Origin: Pseudomonas sp. GGS8 | GTDB lineage: Bacteria; Pseudomonadota; Gammaproteobacteria; Pseudomonadales; Pseudomonadaceae | DNA length: 64,000 nt | Direction of reading: 5' to 3' | Assembly: GCF_024168645.1 (NCBI RefSeq) | Contig: NZ_JALJWF010000001.1 | Span: 5,025,501-5,089,500 of the forward strand | In this document: positions 46,210 to 55,043 of the stretch, piece by piece | Layout: the number at the start of each line of letters is the position of its first letter | Numbering within the stretch: the first letter of the stretch is position 1 | The notes under the pieces: generated by a model | Seen by the model: only the letters and a program-made list of their open reading frames with translations | Database searches by the model: none | What the model was told of the DNA's origin: nothing | Made by a program: the position numbers and the translations under genes

Positions 46210-47187
46210 TTAACCCTTCCACGCTCCGGTATTCACCAGATTCACCGGCCGCTCACCCGCCAACGCCGCCAACAGATTATCCACCGCACACCTTGCCATC
46301 GCCTCCCGCGTCTCATGGGTCGCCGACCCCATGTGCGGCGTCGCCACCACGTTGTTCAACTGCAACAACGGCGAGTCATGGCTCAGCGGTTCGCGCTCGA
46401 ATACGTCCAGCCCGGCAGCGCGAATCCGGTTCTGCTGCAACGCTTCGATCAACGCCGCTTCGTCCACCACCTTGCCCCGTGAAATATTGATGAAGATGCT
46501 CTGCGGGCGCATCAAGGCGAACTCCCTGGCACCGATCAGATTTTCGGTTTCAGCGGTCAGCGGCAGGGTCAGGCAAATGAAATCGGCCTGTTGCAACAAC
46601 TCGCTCAGGCTGCGGTATTGCGCGTTGAAGCGCTGTTCCACCGCTGGTTTCGGCGATTGGCTGTGATACACAACCGGCATGCCAAAGCCGAAGTGCCCAC
46701 GTTGCGCCAACGCTTCGCCAATCCGCCCCATGCCGATGATGCCCAACGTTTTGCCGTGCACATCGCTGCCGAAATGCGCCGGGCCGATGTTGCGGTTCCA
46801 CTGGCCGGCACGAACCATATTCGCCAGTTCCACCACACGCCGGGCGGTGGCCAGGATCAGCGCGAAACCGGTGTCGGCGGTGGTTTCGGTCAACACGTCG
46901 GGCGTATTGCTGAGCAGGATCCGCCGTTCGGTCAGGTAGTCGATGTCGTAGTTGTCGACGCCCACGGACACGCTGGCAATCGCTTCCAGGCTCGGCGCCA
47001 GATCCAGTAACCCGGCGTCCAGCTTCAGACTGGCGCCAAGCAGCCCTTGGGCGCGGGGCAGGACCTGACGCAGCTTGGCCAGGCCCTCAGCGTCGAGGCT
47101 GTCGATCAACGTCACCTCGGTCTGCTCATGCAGGCGAGCCATCAGCAGCGGCGAGAGTTTCTTGTACAGCACAACCTGCTTTTTCAT
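46210..47187 (-). CDS. kguD: 2-ketogluconate 6-phosphate reductase KguD
   Basis: KguD reduces 2-keto-6-phosphogluconate to 6-phosphogluconate with NAD(P)H, the last step before the Entner-Doudoroff pathway. The 325-residue D-2-hydroxyacid dehydrogenase has the nucleotide loop LGIIGMGRIGEAL near residue 148 and the catalytic residues in NISRGKVVDE (Arg), DVFEREPL (Glu) and ATPHMGSAT (His). The ATG at 47187 has GGA upstream; another ATG at 47199 directly abuts the kguT stop and is an alternative. It is the last gene of kguEKTD. Confidence 0.93.
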   Translation of the reverse strand: MKKQVVLYKKLSPLLMARLHEQTEVTLIDSLDAEGLAKLRQVLPRAQGLLGASLKLDAGLLDLAPSLEAIASVSVGVDNYDIDYLTERRILLSNTPDVLTETTADTGFALILATARRVVELANMVRAGQWNRNIGPAHFGSDVHGKTLGIIGMGRIGEALAQRGHFGFGMPVVYHSQSPKPAVEQRFNAQYRSLSELLQQADFICLTLPLTAETENLIGAREFALMRPQSIFINISRGKVVDEAALIEALQQNRIRAAGLDVFEREPLSHDSPLLQLNNVVATPHMGSATHETREAMARCAVDNLLAALAGERPVNLVNTGAWKG

Positions 47188-47199
47188 ATCAACATCCAT

Positions 47200-48498
47200 T
47201 CAGGAATGAGCCGCCGCCGGCCGGGGCGCAGCAGCTTTGGCCACGACCCGGTCACTGGCGCCGGGCTTGAGGAAAATCGTCAGCACCACCGAGAGCATCA
47301 AGGCGCCGCTCATCAGCAGATAAGACGCACCGGGCGACCCGGTGGAGCTGTTCAGGTAACCGACCAGATACGAACCGCCAAACGAGCCGAGCGCGCCCAT
47401 ACTGTTGATCAACGCCATGGCGCCACCGGCGACGTTGGCCGGAAGGATTTCCGGGACGATGGCGAAAAACGGCCCGTATGGGGCATACATGCAGGCGCCG
47501 GCAATCACCAGCAGGGTGTAGGACCACCAGAAATGTTCAGCACCCAAGGCGTAAGAACCGTAGAACGCGATGGAGGCAATCAGCAGCGGCGGCCAGACGA
47601 AACGTTTGCGCTTCTGCAATTTGTCCGAGCCCCAGGACACCAGCAGCATGCCGATCACTGCCGCTAGGTACGGCAACGCCGACAGCCAGCCCGCCTCGAT
47701 CATGTCCATTTGCGCGCCGGCCTTGAGGATCGACGGCAGCCACAGTACGAAGCCGTAGACGCCGATGCTCCAGCAGAAGAACTGCAACGCCAGGATGATC
47801 ACTTTCGGCGAGCGGAAGGCTTCGGCATAGTTTTTCACCGCTTTGATGCCGACCTGTTCGGCGGCCAGGGCGCTTTCCAGATCTTGCTTCTCCTGGCCGG
47901 TCAGCCATTTGGCCTGGGCCGGACGGTCATCGGCCAGACGCCACCAGATAAACGCCCACAGCACCGCCGGCAGCCCTTCGATGATGAACATCCAGCGCCA
48001 GCTGAAATGCTGCACCAGATAGCCCGACACCACCGACATCCAGAGCATGGTCACCGGGTTGCCGAGTATCAGAAAAGTGTTGGCGCGCGAGCGTTCGGCA
48101 CGGGTGAACCAGTGGCACAGGTACACCAGCATCGCCGGCATCACCGCGGCTTCGACCACTCCGAGCATGAACCGGATCACAATCAGCCAGTAAGCGTTGG
48201 AGACGACCCCGGTCAGTGTCGCCAGGCCGCCCCAGAGGATCAGGCTGACGAAAATCAGCTTCTTCACGCTGTGCTTCTGGGCGTAGATCGCGCCCGGAAT
48301 CTGGAAGAAGAAATAACCGAGGAAGAACAGCGCGCCGAGCAAGGAAGAAAGGCCTGGGGTGATCATCAGGTCCTTGGCCATCCCGGAGGCGGCGGCAAAT
48401 CCGTAGTTGGCGCGGTCCAGATACGCCAGGCTGTAGGTGATGAACACGATGGGCATGATGTACCACCAGCGGCGGGTGGCCAGTGTTGCGGTTTTCAT
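47200..48498 (-). CDS. kguT: 2-ketogluconate MFS transporter KguT
   Basis: KguT imports 2-ketogluconate. The 432-residue inner-membrane protein has 12 helices and ACS-family signatures: VFITYSLAYLDRANYGFAAA at residues 18-37, RFMLGVVEAAVMPAMLVYL near 113 and the central LTGQEKQDLESAL loop. The ATG at 48498 has AGGAG upstream. It follows kguK by 61 bases and ends next to kguD. Position in the kguEKTD order supports the assignment over general diacid transporters. Confidence 0.92.
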   Translation of the reverse strand: MKTATLATRRWWYIMPIVFITYSLAYLDRANYGFAAASGMAKDLMITPGLSSLLGALFFLGYFFFQIPGAIYAQKHSVKKLIFVSLILWGGLATLTGVVSNAYWLIVIRFMLGVVEAAVMPAMLVYLCHWFTRAERSRANTFLILGNPVTMLWMSVVSGYLVQHFSWRWMFIIEGLPAVLWAFIWWRLADDRPAQAKWLTGQEKQDLESALAAEQVGIKAVKNYAEAFRSPKVIILALQFFCWSIGVYGFVLWLPSILKAGAQMDMIEAGWLSALPYLAAVIGMLLVSWGSDKLQKRKRFVWPPLLIASIAFYGSYALGAEHFWWSYTLLVIAGACMYAPYGPFFAIVPEILPANVAGGAMALINSMGALGSFGGSYLVGYLNSSTGSPGASYLLMSGALMLSVVLTIFLKPGASDRVVAKAAAPRPAAAHS

Positions 48499-48559
48499 GG
48501 TGATGCTCCTGAGCTTGTTGTTTTTGTCGCAGCAGGTAACGGTTTAATTGTTGCGGTGA

Positions 48560-49603
48560 CTATGCGGGCCTCATCGCGGGCAAGCCCGCTCCCACAGGTT
48601 TTGTGGCGTTCGCAAGTTTTGTGCTCGACACGGACACTGTGGGAGCGGGCTTGCCCGCGATGGCGTCCTTAAATTCGGCATACATATCGGCCCGGGTGGG
48701 CAACCCCTCCATATCCCCACGGCTCTGCACCGCGCGGCTACCAATCCAGTTGGCACGCTGCACGGCGTGGGCAACGCTGTGGTTTTCCAGCAGGGCGCTG
48801 ATCAGGCCGACGGCAAACCCGTCGCCGGCACCGACCGTATCGACCACCGTTGCCACGGGCACACCTGCAACGAAACCTTCATCCTGATGCGTGCGGTAAT
48901 ACGCGCCGTGCGGTCCGAGCTTGATCGCCACCGCTTCGGCGCCTTGGTCGAGGTAAAACGCCGCGATGTCAGCCGGATCTTCAAAACCGGTCAGCAAACG
49001 CCCTTCACTCAACCCCGGCAGCACCCAATGGGCGAGGGCGGCGAGACGGTTGATCTCGCTGATCATCAGTTGTTCGCTGGCCCACAGGCTCGGGCGCAGG
49101 TTGGGGTCGAACGACACGCTGCGCCCGGCATTGCGCATGCGGGTCATCAATTCAAAAGACATTTCCCGGGCCGATGCAGACAGCGCCGGGGGAATGCCCG
49201 TGGCGTGCAAGTGCCGGGCCTTGAGCAGTTGGAGGTCGATGGACCGCACTGACAAATGACTGGCCGCCGAACCGCGACGGAAATACTCGACCACCGGATC
49301 GCTGCCATCATCGGCGCGGGATTTTAGTTGAAAACCAGTGGGGTGCGCCGGGTCGATTTCGACCTGGCGGCAATCCAGGCCTTCTTTCTCCAGCGTATCG
49401 ATGACGAACTTGCCGAGCGAATCTGCACCCACCCGGCTCAGCCAGGCGACGTTAAAGCCCAATCGCGACAGGCCAATGGCAACGTTGCTATCCGCCCCGG
49501 CAATGCGCTTGTGGAAGTGGCCGACGTCGGCCAGTTCACCGTTCTGCTCGGCAACGAACATCGCCATGGTTTCGCCGAACGACAGAATATCGATTTCAGA
49601 CAT
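48560..49603 (-). CDS. kguK: 2-ketogluconate kinase KguK with a REPIN-encoded C-terminus
   Basis: KguK phosphorylates 2-ketogluconate to 2-keto-6-phosphogluconate. The 347-residue PfkB-family sugar kinase has the N-terminal [32 protein letters not shown] and the ATP-site motif [14 protein letters not shown] near residue 255. The last 32 or so residues ([12 protein letters not shown], then [11 protein letters not shown]) are translated from both arms of a REPIN at 48573-48662, making the protein longer than the usual 310-320 residues. The start overlaps the kguE stop by eight bases. It is the second gene of the operon. Confidence 0.93.
   Translation of the reverse strand: MSEIDILSFGETMAMFVAEQNGELADVGHFHKRIAGADSNVAIGLSRLGFNVAWLSRVGADSLGKFVIDTLEKEGLDCRQVEIDPAHPTGFQLKSRADDGSDPVVEYFRRGSAASHLSVRSIDLQLLKARHLHATGIPPALSASAREMSFELMTRMRNAGRSVSFDPNLRPSLWASEQLMISEINRLAALAHWVLPGLSEGRLLTGFEDPADIAAFYLDQGAEAVAIKLGPHGAYYRTHQDEGFVAGVPVATVVDTVGAGDGFAVGLISALLENHSVAHAVQRANWIGSRAVQSRGDMEGLPTRADMYAEFKDAIAGKPAPTVSVSSTKLANATKPVGAGLPAMRPA
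48573..48662. repeat. REPIN inside the 3' end of kguK
   Basis: Arms CATCGCGGGCAAGCCCGCTC and GAGCGGGCTTGCCCGCGATG form a near-perfect long inverted repeat. The element lies wholly within the kguK reading frame and stays open through both arms. Confidence 0.9.
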
Positions 49604-50378
49604 GCGCAGGCTCCAGGTGGGATTGGCCGAGGCGGGCGAGGGTAGCGACGTGTTCGGTGGTCAATTGCACCAGGTCATCGCCTTGCAGCGGATATTCCGC
49701 CGCGCGCATCACGTTCAGGGGCATGTGCTGCAGCAATTGTTGCCACAGATGCAAGTCATTGGCAGTCGGTGGCACCGCCACCCGTTTGCCGTCGGCCCGA
49801 CGCGCCACTGCTTTACAGTGCACGTAGCCGACATGCCGACCGAGGAGCCGCGCGGCACTGGCGGCGGACTGGTCCTGCCATTGCCAGTTGCCAATATCGA
49901 AGGTCATTTTGATCGGCAGCTGATGCTCCTCGACATCGGCGAAGAAACGCTGGAACGGTTCGATGCGGCCGCCGTGCAAGGTCTGGTCGTTTTCCACCAG
50001 CAGCTGTACCGGGCTGCGGGCCAGTACGCGACTGAGGGTCTGGAGGTCATTCTTGTTGGTGAAGTAACCCAGCGAGACTTTCAGCCATTTGGCACCGAAC
50101 GTTTCGGCGCGCGCCAGGGTGGTGATCAGTTCGGGATTGGGTTTCGACTGATCCGCCAGCCACAGTTCTATCGGCGAGGAATAGATGCTTTCCAAGCCTT
50201 GGGACTGGGTGTCGGTTGCCAGTTGCAGCGGGTTTTCGTCCGTCAGCAACTCTTCGCGCCATTCGATGTGCGTGGCGCCGGCAGCGGCCAATATCTCGAT
50301 GAAACTGCCTTGGCCGCGTTGACGCACAAGCTCAGCGCCGTAGCTGGACAGGCTGATGGAAACGGCTGGTTTATTCAT
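49596..50378 (-). CDS. kguE: KguE, sugar phosphate isomerase/epimerase-like protein
   Basis: KguE is the first gene of the 2-ketogluconate operon and has a xylose-isomerase-like TIM barrel; its precise reaction is not firmly known. The 260-residue protein begins [20 protein letters not shown] and has [27 protein letters not shown] and [14 protein letters not shown], in which Glu, Asp and His could bind a metal. A PtxS palindrome lies 14 bases upstream of the ATG. The 3' end overlaps kguK by eight bases. Confidence 0.9.
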   Translation of the reverse strand: MNKPAVSISLSSYGAELVRQRGQGSFIEILAAAGATHIEWREELLTDENPLQLATDTQSQGLESIYSSPIELWLADQSKPNPELITTLARAETFGAKWLKVSLGYFTNKNDLQTLSRVLARSPVQLLVENDQTLHGGRIEPFQRFFADVEEHQLPIKMTFDIGNWQWQDQSAASAARLLGRHVGYVHCKAVARRADGKRVAVPPTANDLHLWQQLLQHMPLNVMRAAEYPLQGDDLVQLTTEHVATLARLGQSHLEPAHV

Positions 50379-50391
50379 TGTTCTATACCTC

Positions 50392-50405
50392 TGAAACCGG
50401 TTTCA
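50392..50405. promoter_or_regulatory. PtxS operator upstream of kguE
   Basis: TGAAACCGGTTTCA is an exact match to the known PtxS palindrome. It lies directly before kguE, so PtxS represses the kgu operon until 2-ketogluconate releases it. Confidence 0.92.
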
Positions 50406-50451
50406 TTTTTGTTCAAAAAAATATTGATATTGGGTTATGTGGTGCTCTTCA

Positions 50452-50489
50452 GGGCCTCATCGCGGGCAAATCGGATCGCGATGAGGCCC
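50452..50489. repeat. Half-REP-derived hairpin after ptxS
   Basis: GGGCCTCATCGCG-N12-CGCGATGAGGCCC is a perfect 13-base-pair hairpin six bases past the ptxS stop. Its core, ATCGCGGGCAA, matches the left arm of nearby REPINs, but the partner arm is replaced. It may work as a terminator, although no T run follows. Confidence 0.7.
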
Positions 50490-50495
50490 GAACAT

Positions 50496-51521
50496 TCACT
50501 GAAGACTTCCAAGAGTCGACCCCCGCACAATCAACCGCGCCGAAAAATCCATTGTTCGCACCGGCCCGTCATCCCCCCGCAACCGCTTGAGCAAACACTC
50601 AAACGCACTCGCGCCAATGTCCTCGGTCGGTTGGGCGAGGGCGGTAATCCCGCTGCCCACCAACGGATACCAATCCAGATCATCCAGGGCAATCAGCCCG
50701 ACATCCTCGAACAGGTTGCACTTCAATTCACGCAACGAATGGGTGCTGGCCAGCGCCGCAATGCCATTGGCACAAAACAACGCTTTCGGACCTGGGCCAG
50801 GAGTGTTGAGGAAGGTTTTCAGCCGCGAGGTCAGTTCGCTGCCGGTCTCAACAACCGCACCGGTTAATGCAGGGCGTTGCTCGATCTGCGCCTTGAAACT
50901 GCTGACCCGCTCAATCCGCGAACTGGTGCCGTCATACGGCTCGGTCACCATCAACACATCGCGATAACCGCGTGCTTCAAGGTGGGCAACGGCCATCTCG
51001 ACAGCGGCCGGATTATCCAGCCCCACCAAGTCGCTATCGAGCTGCTCGACCTTGCGATCCACCAGCACCATGGGCATTTCCCGATGCAGCTCGCGTAACT
51101 CATCGCGGTGGTGGCCAAGGGTGTTCACGATCAAGCCTTCGATGTTGTACGAGCGCAGTAACGCCAGGTGCTGACGTTCCTGCTCGTCATCGCGATCGGT
51201 GTTGCACACCACCAGGCTGTAGCCGTGTTGACGGCAGGCGGTTTCCACCCCGTGCATCACGGCAATCGAATAAGGGTTACGGATATCGGCCACCAACATG
51301 CCGATCAGGCGCGTGCGCCCACGTTTAAGTCCACGGGCCATCTGGTTGGGGCGGTAGCCCAATTCGGCAATCGCCTGCTCGATGCGCAGGGCCGTGGCAT
51401 CGGAGAGCAGGGCGCGGTCATCGCCGATGAAGCGCGAGACACTGGCCTTGGAGACCCCGGCGTGTTCGGCGACGTCGAGCATGGTGACGCGGCTGCGTTG
51501 GGCGGCGGAGAAGTCGTTCAC
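50496..51521 (-). CDS. ptxS: LacI family repressor PtxS
   Basis: PtxS represses its own gene and the kgu operon and is released by 2-ketogluconate. The 341-residue LacI-type protein has the helix-turn-helix TMLDVAEHAGVSKASVSRFI near residue 14, the hinge RPNQMARGLKRGRTRLIGM, read in part, and a periplasmic-binding-like core (VDRKVEQLDSDLVGLDN). A GTG at 51521 with AAGGT upstream is the best start and gives the family length. One PtxS palindrome lies 52 bases before it and another before kguE. Confidence 0.93.
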   Translation of the reverse strand: MNDFSAAQRSRVTMLDVAEHAGVSKASVSRFIGDDRALLSDATALRIEQAIAELGYRPNQMARGLKRGRTRLIGMLVADIRNPYSIAVMHGVETACRQHGYSLVVCNTDRDDEQERQHLALLRSYNIEGLIVNTLGHHRDELRELHREMPMVLVDRKVEQLDSDLVGLDNPAAVEMAVAHLEARGYRDVLMVTEPYDGTSSRIERVSSFKAQIEQRPALTGAVVETGSELTSRLKTFLNTPGPGPKALFCANGIAALASTHSLRELKCNLFEDVGLIALDDLDWYPLVGSGITALAQPTEDIGASAFECLLKRLRGDDGPVRTMDFSARLIVRGSTLGSLQ

Positions 51522-51572
51522 GGTGATGGACCTTGTTGTTTTGTGGTGTTGCCATTTCGTACACAAAGTTGC

Positions 51573-51586
51573 TGAAACCGGTTTCA
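51573..51586. promoter_or_regulatory. PtxS operator upstream of ptxS
   Basis: TGAAACCGGTTTCA, identical to the site before kguE, lies 52 bases upstream of the ptxS start and explains autoregulation. Confidence 0.92.
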
Positions 51587-51675
51587 GGAGACACCATCTG
51601 TACCGTAGTAGTCAACCGAGTTGCGCTGAGTGATAGGTCAGTTATCCGGCTATTTCCGACAGGCGGTAGTTTTAC

Positions 51676-51691
51676 CTGTCAGATTTGACAG
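51676..51691. promoter_or_regulatory. Palindromic site at the left end of the beta-rich protein cluster
   Basis: CTGTCAGATTTGACAG lies 73 bases before the first gene of the cluster. It matches 14 of 16 bases of the site before the last gene (58144-58159), and both have the CTGT-N8-ACAG arms of a LexA-like box but a different core. A shared regulator is likely; which one is unknown. Confidence 0.55.
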
Positions 51692-51763
51692 TAGTCAACG
51701 GCCGGATGTGGGCGCTTAATTTCTTGCACGTGAAGGGTGATACAACAAGGCGAGAAATTATTC

Positions 51764-52609
51764 ATGTCAGCACCTATTGACCCACTTGCAGCAGGGAGCG
51801 CCTCCAATGCAGGCGTGCTACTTGACGTTCCTCGGGTGCAGGGAGTCGATCCAGTGGATACTGCTGGGACATTACCGGACGATGCGAAACAAAATGGCAT
51901 CGTTTGTATCATTCCCCGCTGGCCGGCGTTCCCGACAGACGCTCGTATTGACGAGGTCGAAATCTTCATAGTTGGAAACCCCAATTCGATTGCGCAACGC
52001 AACTATGGCGCTGCCGATGATGCAGCGGAGTTTCTCATTCCGATAGGGCCGACATTACTTCCGGATCTGCCTACGTTTGAAATCATGTACACGGTTCGTT
52101 CGGTCAACATTACGACATCCCCGCCACGACGCCTGACGTTTGCAATTGTTGCGCCGCCCCAAGTTCTCAAGGAAGCGACTTTTCCCGATGCAAACCTTTG
52201 GGGCTATATCAACTGCACTAAAAACAATCCTCAGAATCCTGATTCTTTATATGTTTGGGAGGGAATACGCATCCTTGTTCCGTTCGACAATCGTTTTCAA
52301 CTGTTGGATGTCATCGAACTGGTATGGCAGGGGTGGGACTCTTTAAACGGGTCAGGGACGGCGCTGACACCTGCAGTTACGTTCACCGGGACGGTAACAG
52401 ATATCACCAACAAACAACCGATTTCGATCGTTATACAACCGTTTGTCCCGCATATCGAACCTATGCGTGACAACGATTCTGCAACCACAAGTTATTTGCT
52501 GTTGCGCAATGGGGTTCCGATGTTCAGCTCTTTTACAGGGCTGGTGAAAATAGACAGGGTGATTCCGGGTAATAGTGGTTTTTGTTCGGATGCAAACTGG
52601 ATGAAGTAA
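51764..52609 (+). CDS. Uncharacterised beta-rich protein (281 residues)
   Basis: I do not recognise this protein by name. It starts MSAPIDPLAAGSASNAGVLL with no signal peptide and is rich in beta-forming residues. Two segments share a pattern of Asp, alternating hydrophobics and Gly: RIDEVEIFIVGN near residue 65 and LLDVIELVWQGWDS near 175. The same pattern recurs several times in the next gene, so both probably consist of related immunoglobulin-like modules. The C-terminus ends GFCSDANWMK with a cysteine close to the end, again like its neighbour. A palindrome 73 bases upstream may regulate it. Confidence 0.75.
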   Translation: MSAPIDPLAAGSASNAGVLLDVPRVQGVDPVDTAGTLPDDAKQNGIVCIIPRWPAFPTDARIDEVEIFIVGNPNSIAQRNYGAADDAAEFLIPIGPTLLPDLPTFEIMYTVRSVNITTSPPRRLTFAIVAPPQVLKEATFPDANLWGYINCTKNNPQNPDSLYVWEGIRILVPFDNRFQLLDVIELVWQGWDSLNGSGTALTPAVTFTGTVTDITNKQPISIVIQPFVPHIEPMRDNDSATTSYLLLRNGVPMFSSFTGLVKIDRVIPGNSGFCSDANWMK

Positions 52610-52711
52610 GGGCGTTGTTGTAACTGGAAAGCGACTGATGTTGGCGGTAAACGCTGTTGTCGATGATGTAAGGATTGATATTAAATTTTTTCAGCGTAAT
52701 GGAGAAAGTAC

Positions 52712-54790
52712 ATGACAATTTATCAGGCTGGAACATCTGGGCAAGGCGGTGGAATATTGGCAGCCCCTTTACCTGAGTTACCGGATGGCCGCGGTCCCAA
52801 CCGTGACACTATTCCCATTGCCGCCATTCCTGTGGGCGCTGCTCTCACGCTTTTATTGGATACAACCGTTCCTGTAAACCAGAGAGATGGTGATCAGGTG
52901 ACACTGGATGTCACGCGAACCCAGCCACCTACCAATCCAACTGCCGCAGACTACACAAGGCTTCCACGCCTTACTCTCCCTGACACGAATGACAGGCCTG
53001 TTAAATTCCCGTTCCCAGTGCCCACCCAATTTCTGGGAGAAGATGCAACGCCAGCCGGCCCGACAACGCTGTGGGTCCGTTGCGTGTATTTTGAACGGGG
53101 CTTCAACTCGCTGACTTCAGACTTCGTTCCGTTTCTCATTGACCGTACCGCGCCCTGGCAAGCGAAACCGGCGCAGACGGGCACCAATCCCGGACAAACA
53201 CCCGGTGTTAAATCAACTCCGTTGGTAACGTTTCCCAATGCCCCTGGCGACCTGGACGACACCTGGGCGAATCTCCCGGGAAGCTCAATGGGATTGAGGG
53301 TGGCGATTAACACCACTTACCCCAATGCTCAGCCAACAGACCGCGTGCGACTCTATGTGGCAGGTCAACGAAGCAATCCTCCTCAGGTTCCGGCCTTCTA
53401 CAATAACGTTATGCCTGCCAGTGGTGAGGTAGAGATTCCGACCGCCGAGCTGAGGAAGATAACCACCGGCAGGGCTTTCATCTGGTTCATTATTACTGAT
53501 GAGGCAGGCAACGAAAGCGCTTGGTCAGTGAGTTTCAAAAACACTCGTTTTCTGCCGCTGCCCGTGTTGGGTCCATTGGTCGTCCCGGCAAACGCCGATG
53601 GTCTGATCGAGCTGAAGGATGCGCGAGCAGGTGTAACGGTGGAAGTGAATCGGCCGGTTAACACACTCGACGACGACGAGGTGAGTGTCAAGTGGGGATC
53701 CCAGGCGGCCCAGGACTTGCCGTTCGGCCCCGCCACCAAGCTGATTTTCACCATTCCCTGGGCGAATCTGAGCACAGAATATTTCGATAATCAGACCGGC
53801 ACGGATTACGAGCTGGCTGTTCTGGTCAGGGCTGACTTGATGCGTGCCAATGTATCTGTCAGCGATGAGGATATATCCGTAAACACGGATTTCTCGACGC
53901 ACCCTCCTTATGTCGTCGATCCATCCAACCCGCCTCCTGAGGTCAATCCCGAATTCAAGGCATTGATTGTGCGGGGACAGGCACCTGTGACGGATAACGT
54001 GCTAGGCCCACACGACGCCAATCAAACGGCTACGGCACACATCGATGTTTCGCCTGCGGGTGGCGGTACATTTCCAGACCCGCAACCGGGTGACCTGTTA
54101 ACCCTGATGTTCCTTGGCGATCAGGGCGAAGTGGTCGTAAGTTCAACTCTGTTGAACGATTCAAATATCAATACAGTCATGGACGTTGAATTGCCTTACA
54201 GCGTTGTCGGTCCAGGCGGTCTGGGGACAAAGCAAGTATGGTGGATATATGAAAATCCCGGTCGTAACAACACTCAAACGTCGGTAAAAACGCCTGTGAC
54301 GGTCAACACCGTCGTCATCAAACTTGATCCGCCGGAGTTCGTACGGCCGCCCGCAGATGGCACTGCAGATCCGTTCATCATTTGCGAGAGTCTGACCGGT
54401 GTGGATCACGTGGCCAGATTCCGGATTCCGCCAAATAGCCATTTCGTCCGGGATATGGATATAACCTTCAACTGGCGTGGGTTCCGCACGGATGATTATC
54501 AAACGCCGGCACCGGATGATACTGAGTTCACCCAAACCAGGAAAATTACCGATTCCGAGCTGACGGCCGGGATGATCTTTGATGTTGGGCTTTATGATCC
54601 GGTGATTCGCAATGTTCCAGAGCCTCCGCCGGCAACCCCGGACTCCTCAGAATTTTACGCTGGTTATGTGAAAGTCTGGTATTCGACACCGACTGTGCCT
54701 ACATCGGGGGTAACGGAAATGACGGTTTACTTGCTCAATGCCGACTTCTTGTACTGTGAGTCGGAACCGGGTTGGAACCCCGCGCCATAA
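52712..54790 (+). CDS. Large uncharacterised multidomain beta-rich protein (692 residues)
   Basis: This protein has no signal peptide, transmembrane segment or catalytic motif that I recognise. It appears built from four or five modules of 110-150 residues, each with a strand motif of the type D-x-V-x-L-x-V-x-G: GDQVTLDVTR, TDRVRLYVAG, DDEVSVKWGS, GDLLTLMFLG and RDMDITFNWRG. Modules are linked by Pro-rich stretches such as VDPSNPPPEVNPEF. It ends LYCESEPGWNPAP, with a C-terminal cysteine as in the upstream gene. The ATG at 52712 has GGAGAAAG upstream. An autotransporter follows. A role as adhesin or surface-associated scaffold is inference. Confidence 0.75.
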   Translation: MTIYQAGTSGQGGGILAAPLPELPDGRGPNRDTIPIAAIPVGAALTLLLDTTVPVNQRDGDQVTLDVTRTQPPTNPTAADYTRLPRLTLPDTNDRPVKFPFPVPTQFLGEDATPAGPTTLWVRCVYFERGFNSLTSDFVPFLIDRTAPWQAKPAQTGTNPGQTPGVKSTPLVTFPNAPGDLDDTWANLPGSSMGLRVAINTTYPNAQPTDRVRLYVAGQRSNPPQVPAFYNNVMPASGEVEIPTAELRKITTGRAFIWFIITDEAGNESAWSVSFKNTRFLPLPVLGPLVVPANADGLIELKDARAGVTVEVNRPVNTLDDDEVSVKWGSQAAQDLPFGPATKLIFTIPWANLSTEYFDNQTGTDYELAVLVRADLMRANVSVSDEDISVNTDFSTHPPYVVDPSNPPPEVNPEFKALIVRGQAPVTDNVLGPHDANQTATAHIDVSPAGGGTFPDPQPGDLLTLMFLGDQGEVVVSSTLLNDSNINTVMDVELPYSVVGPGGLGTKQVWWIYENPGRNNTQTSVKTPVTVNTVVIKLDPPEFVRPPADGTADPFIICESLTGVDHVARFRIPPNSHFVRDMDITFNWRGFRTDDYQTPAPDDTEFTQTRKITDSELTAGMIFDVGLYDPVIRNVPEPPPATPDSSEFYAGYVKVWYSTPTVPTSGVTEMTVYLLNADFLYCESEPGWNPAP

Positions 54791-54819
54791 CCATTGCTTA
54801 AATGCGTAGAGCTGCGTTC

Positions 54820-54844
54820 GCCGGGAGAGTTTACCTCTCCCGGC
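54820..54844 (+). terminator. Strong hairpin after the large beta-rich gene
   Basis: GCCGGGAGAG-N5-CTCTCCCGGC is a perfect 10-base-pair stem 29 bases past the stop. There is no T run, so it may be a Rho-dependent or RNA-stabilising hairpin rather than a classic terminator. Confidence 0.55.
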
Positions 54845-54924
54845 AGTGCTATCGCTGTCTGTCGTTAAAAGCACAGATTGTATTTCGCGGGCAATGGATA
54901 AATCCCGCTCATAAAAGGAATAGT

Positions 54925-54951
54925 CCTACATAGAAGGTTCTAAGTTGTAGG
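54925..54951. promoter_or_regulatory. Nested palindrome upstream of the autotransporter
   Basis: Outer arms CCTACA and TGTAGG enclose an inner palindrome TAGAA-GG-TTCTA. It lies 93 bases before the autotransporter start in the promoter region. Regulator unknown. Confidence 0.45.
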
Positions 54952-55043
54952 TATTATCCGACGCCGCCAACGACGGACGTCTGATGGAGCATCTCTTTGA
55001 ACCGTCTTTCTACCGTCCCGACAAAACTCAGAGAGTTGTGACT

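Noticed and set aside
51676..51691. Calling the cluster palindromes LexA boxes outright
   Set aside because: The CTGT and ACAG arms fit, but the 8-base core lacks the AT-rich alternation of known Pseudomonas LexA sites, so only a generic regulator site is reported.
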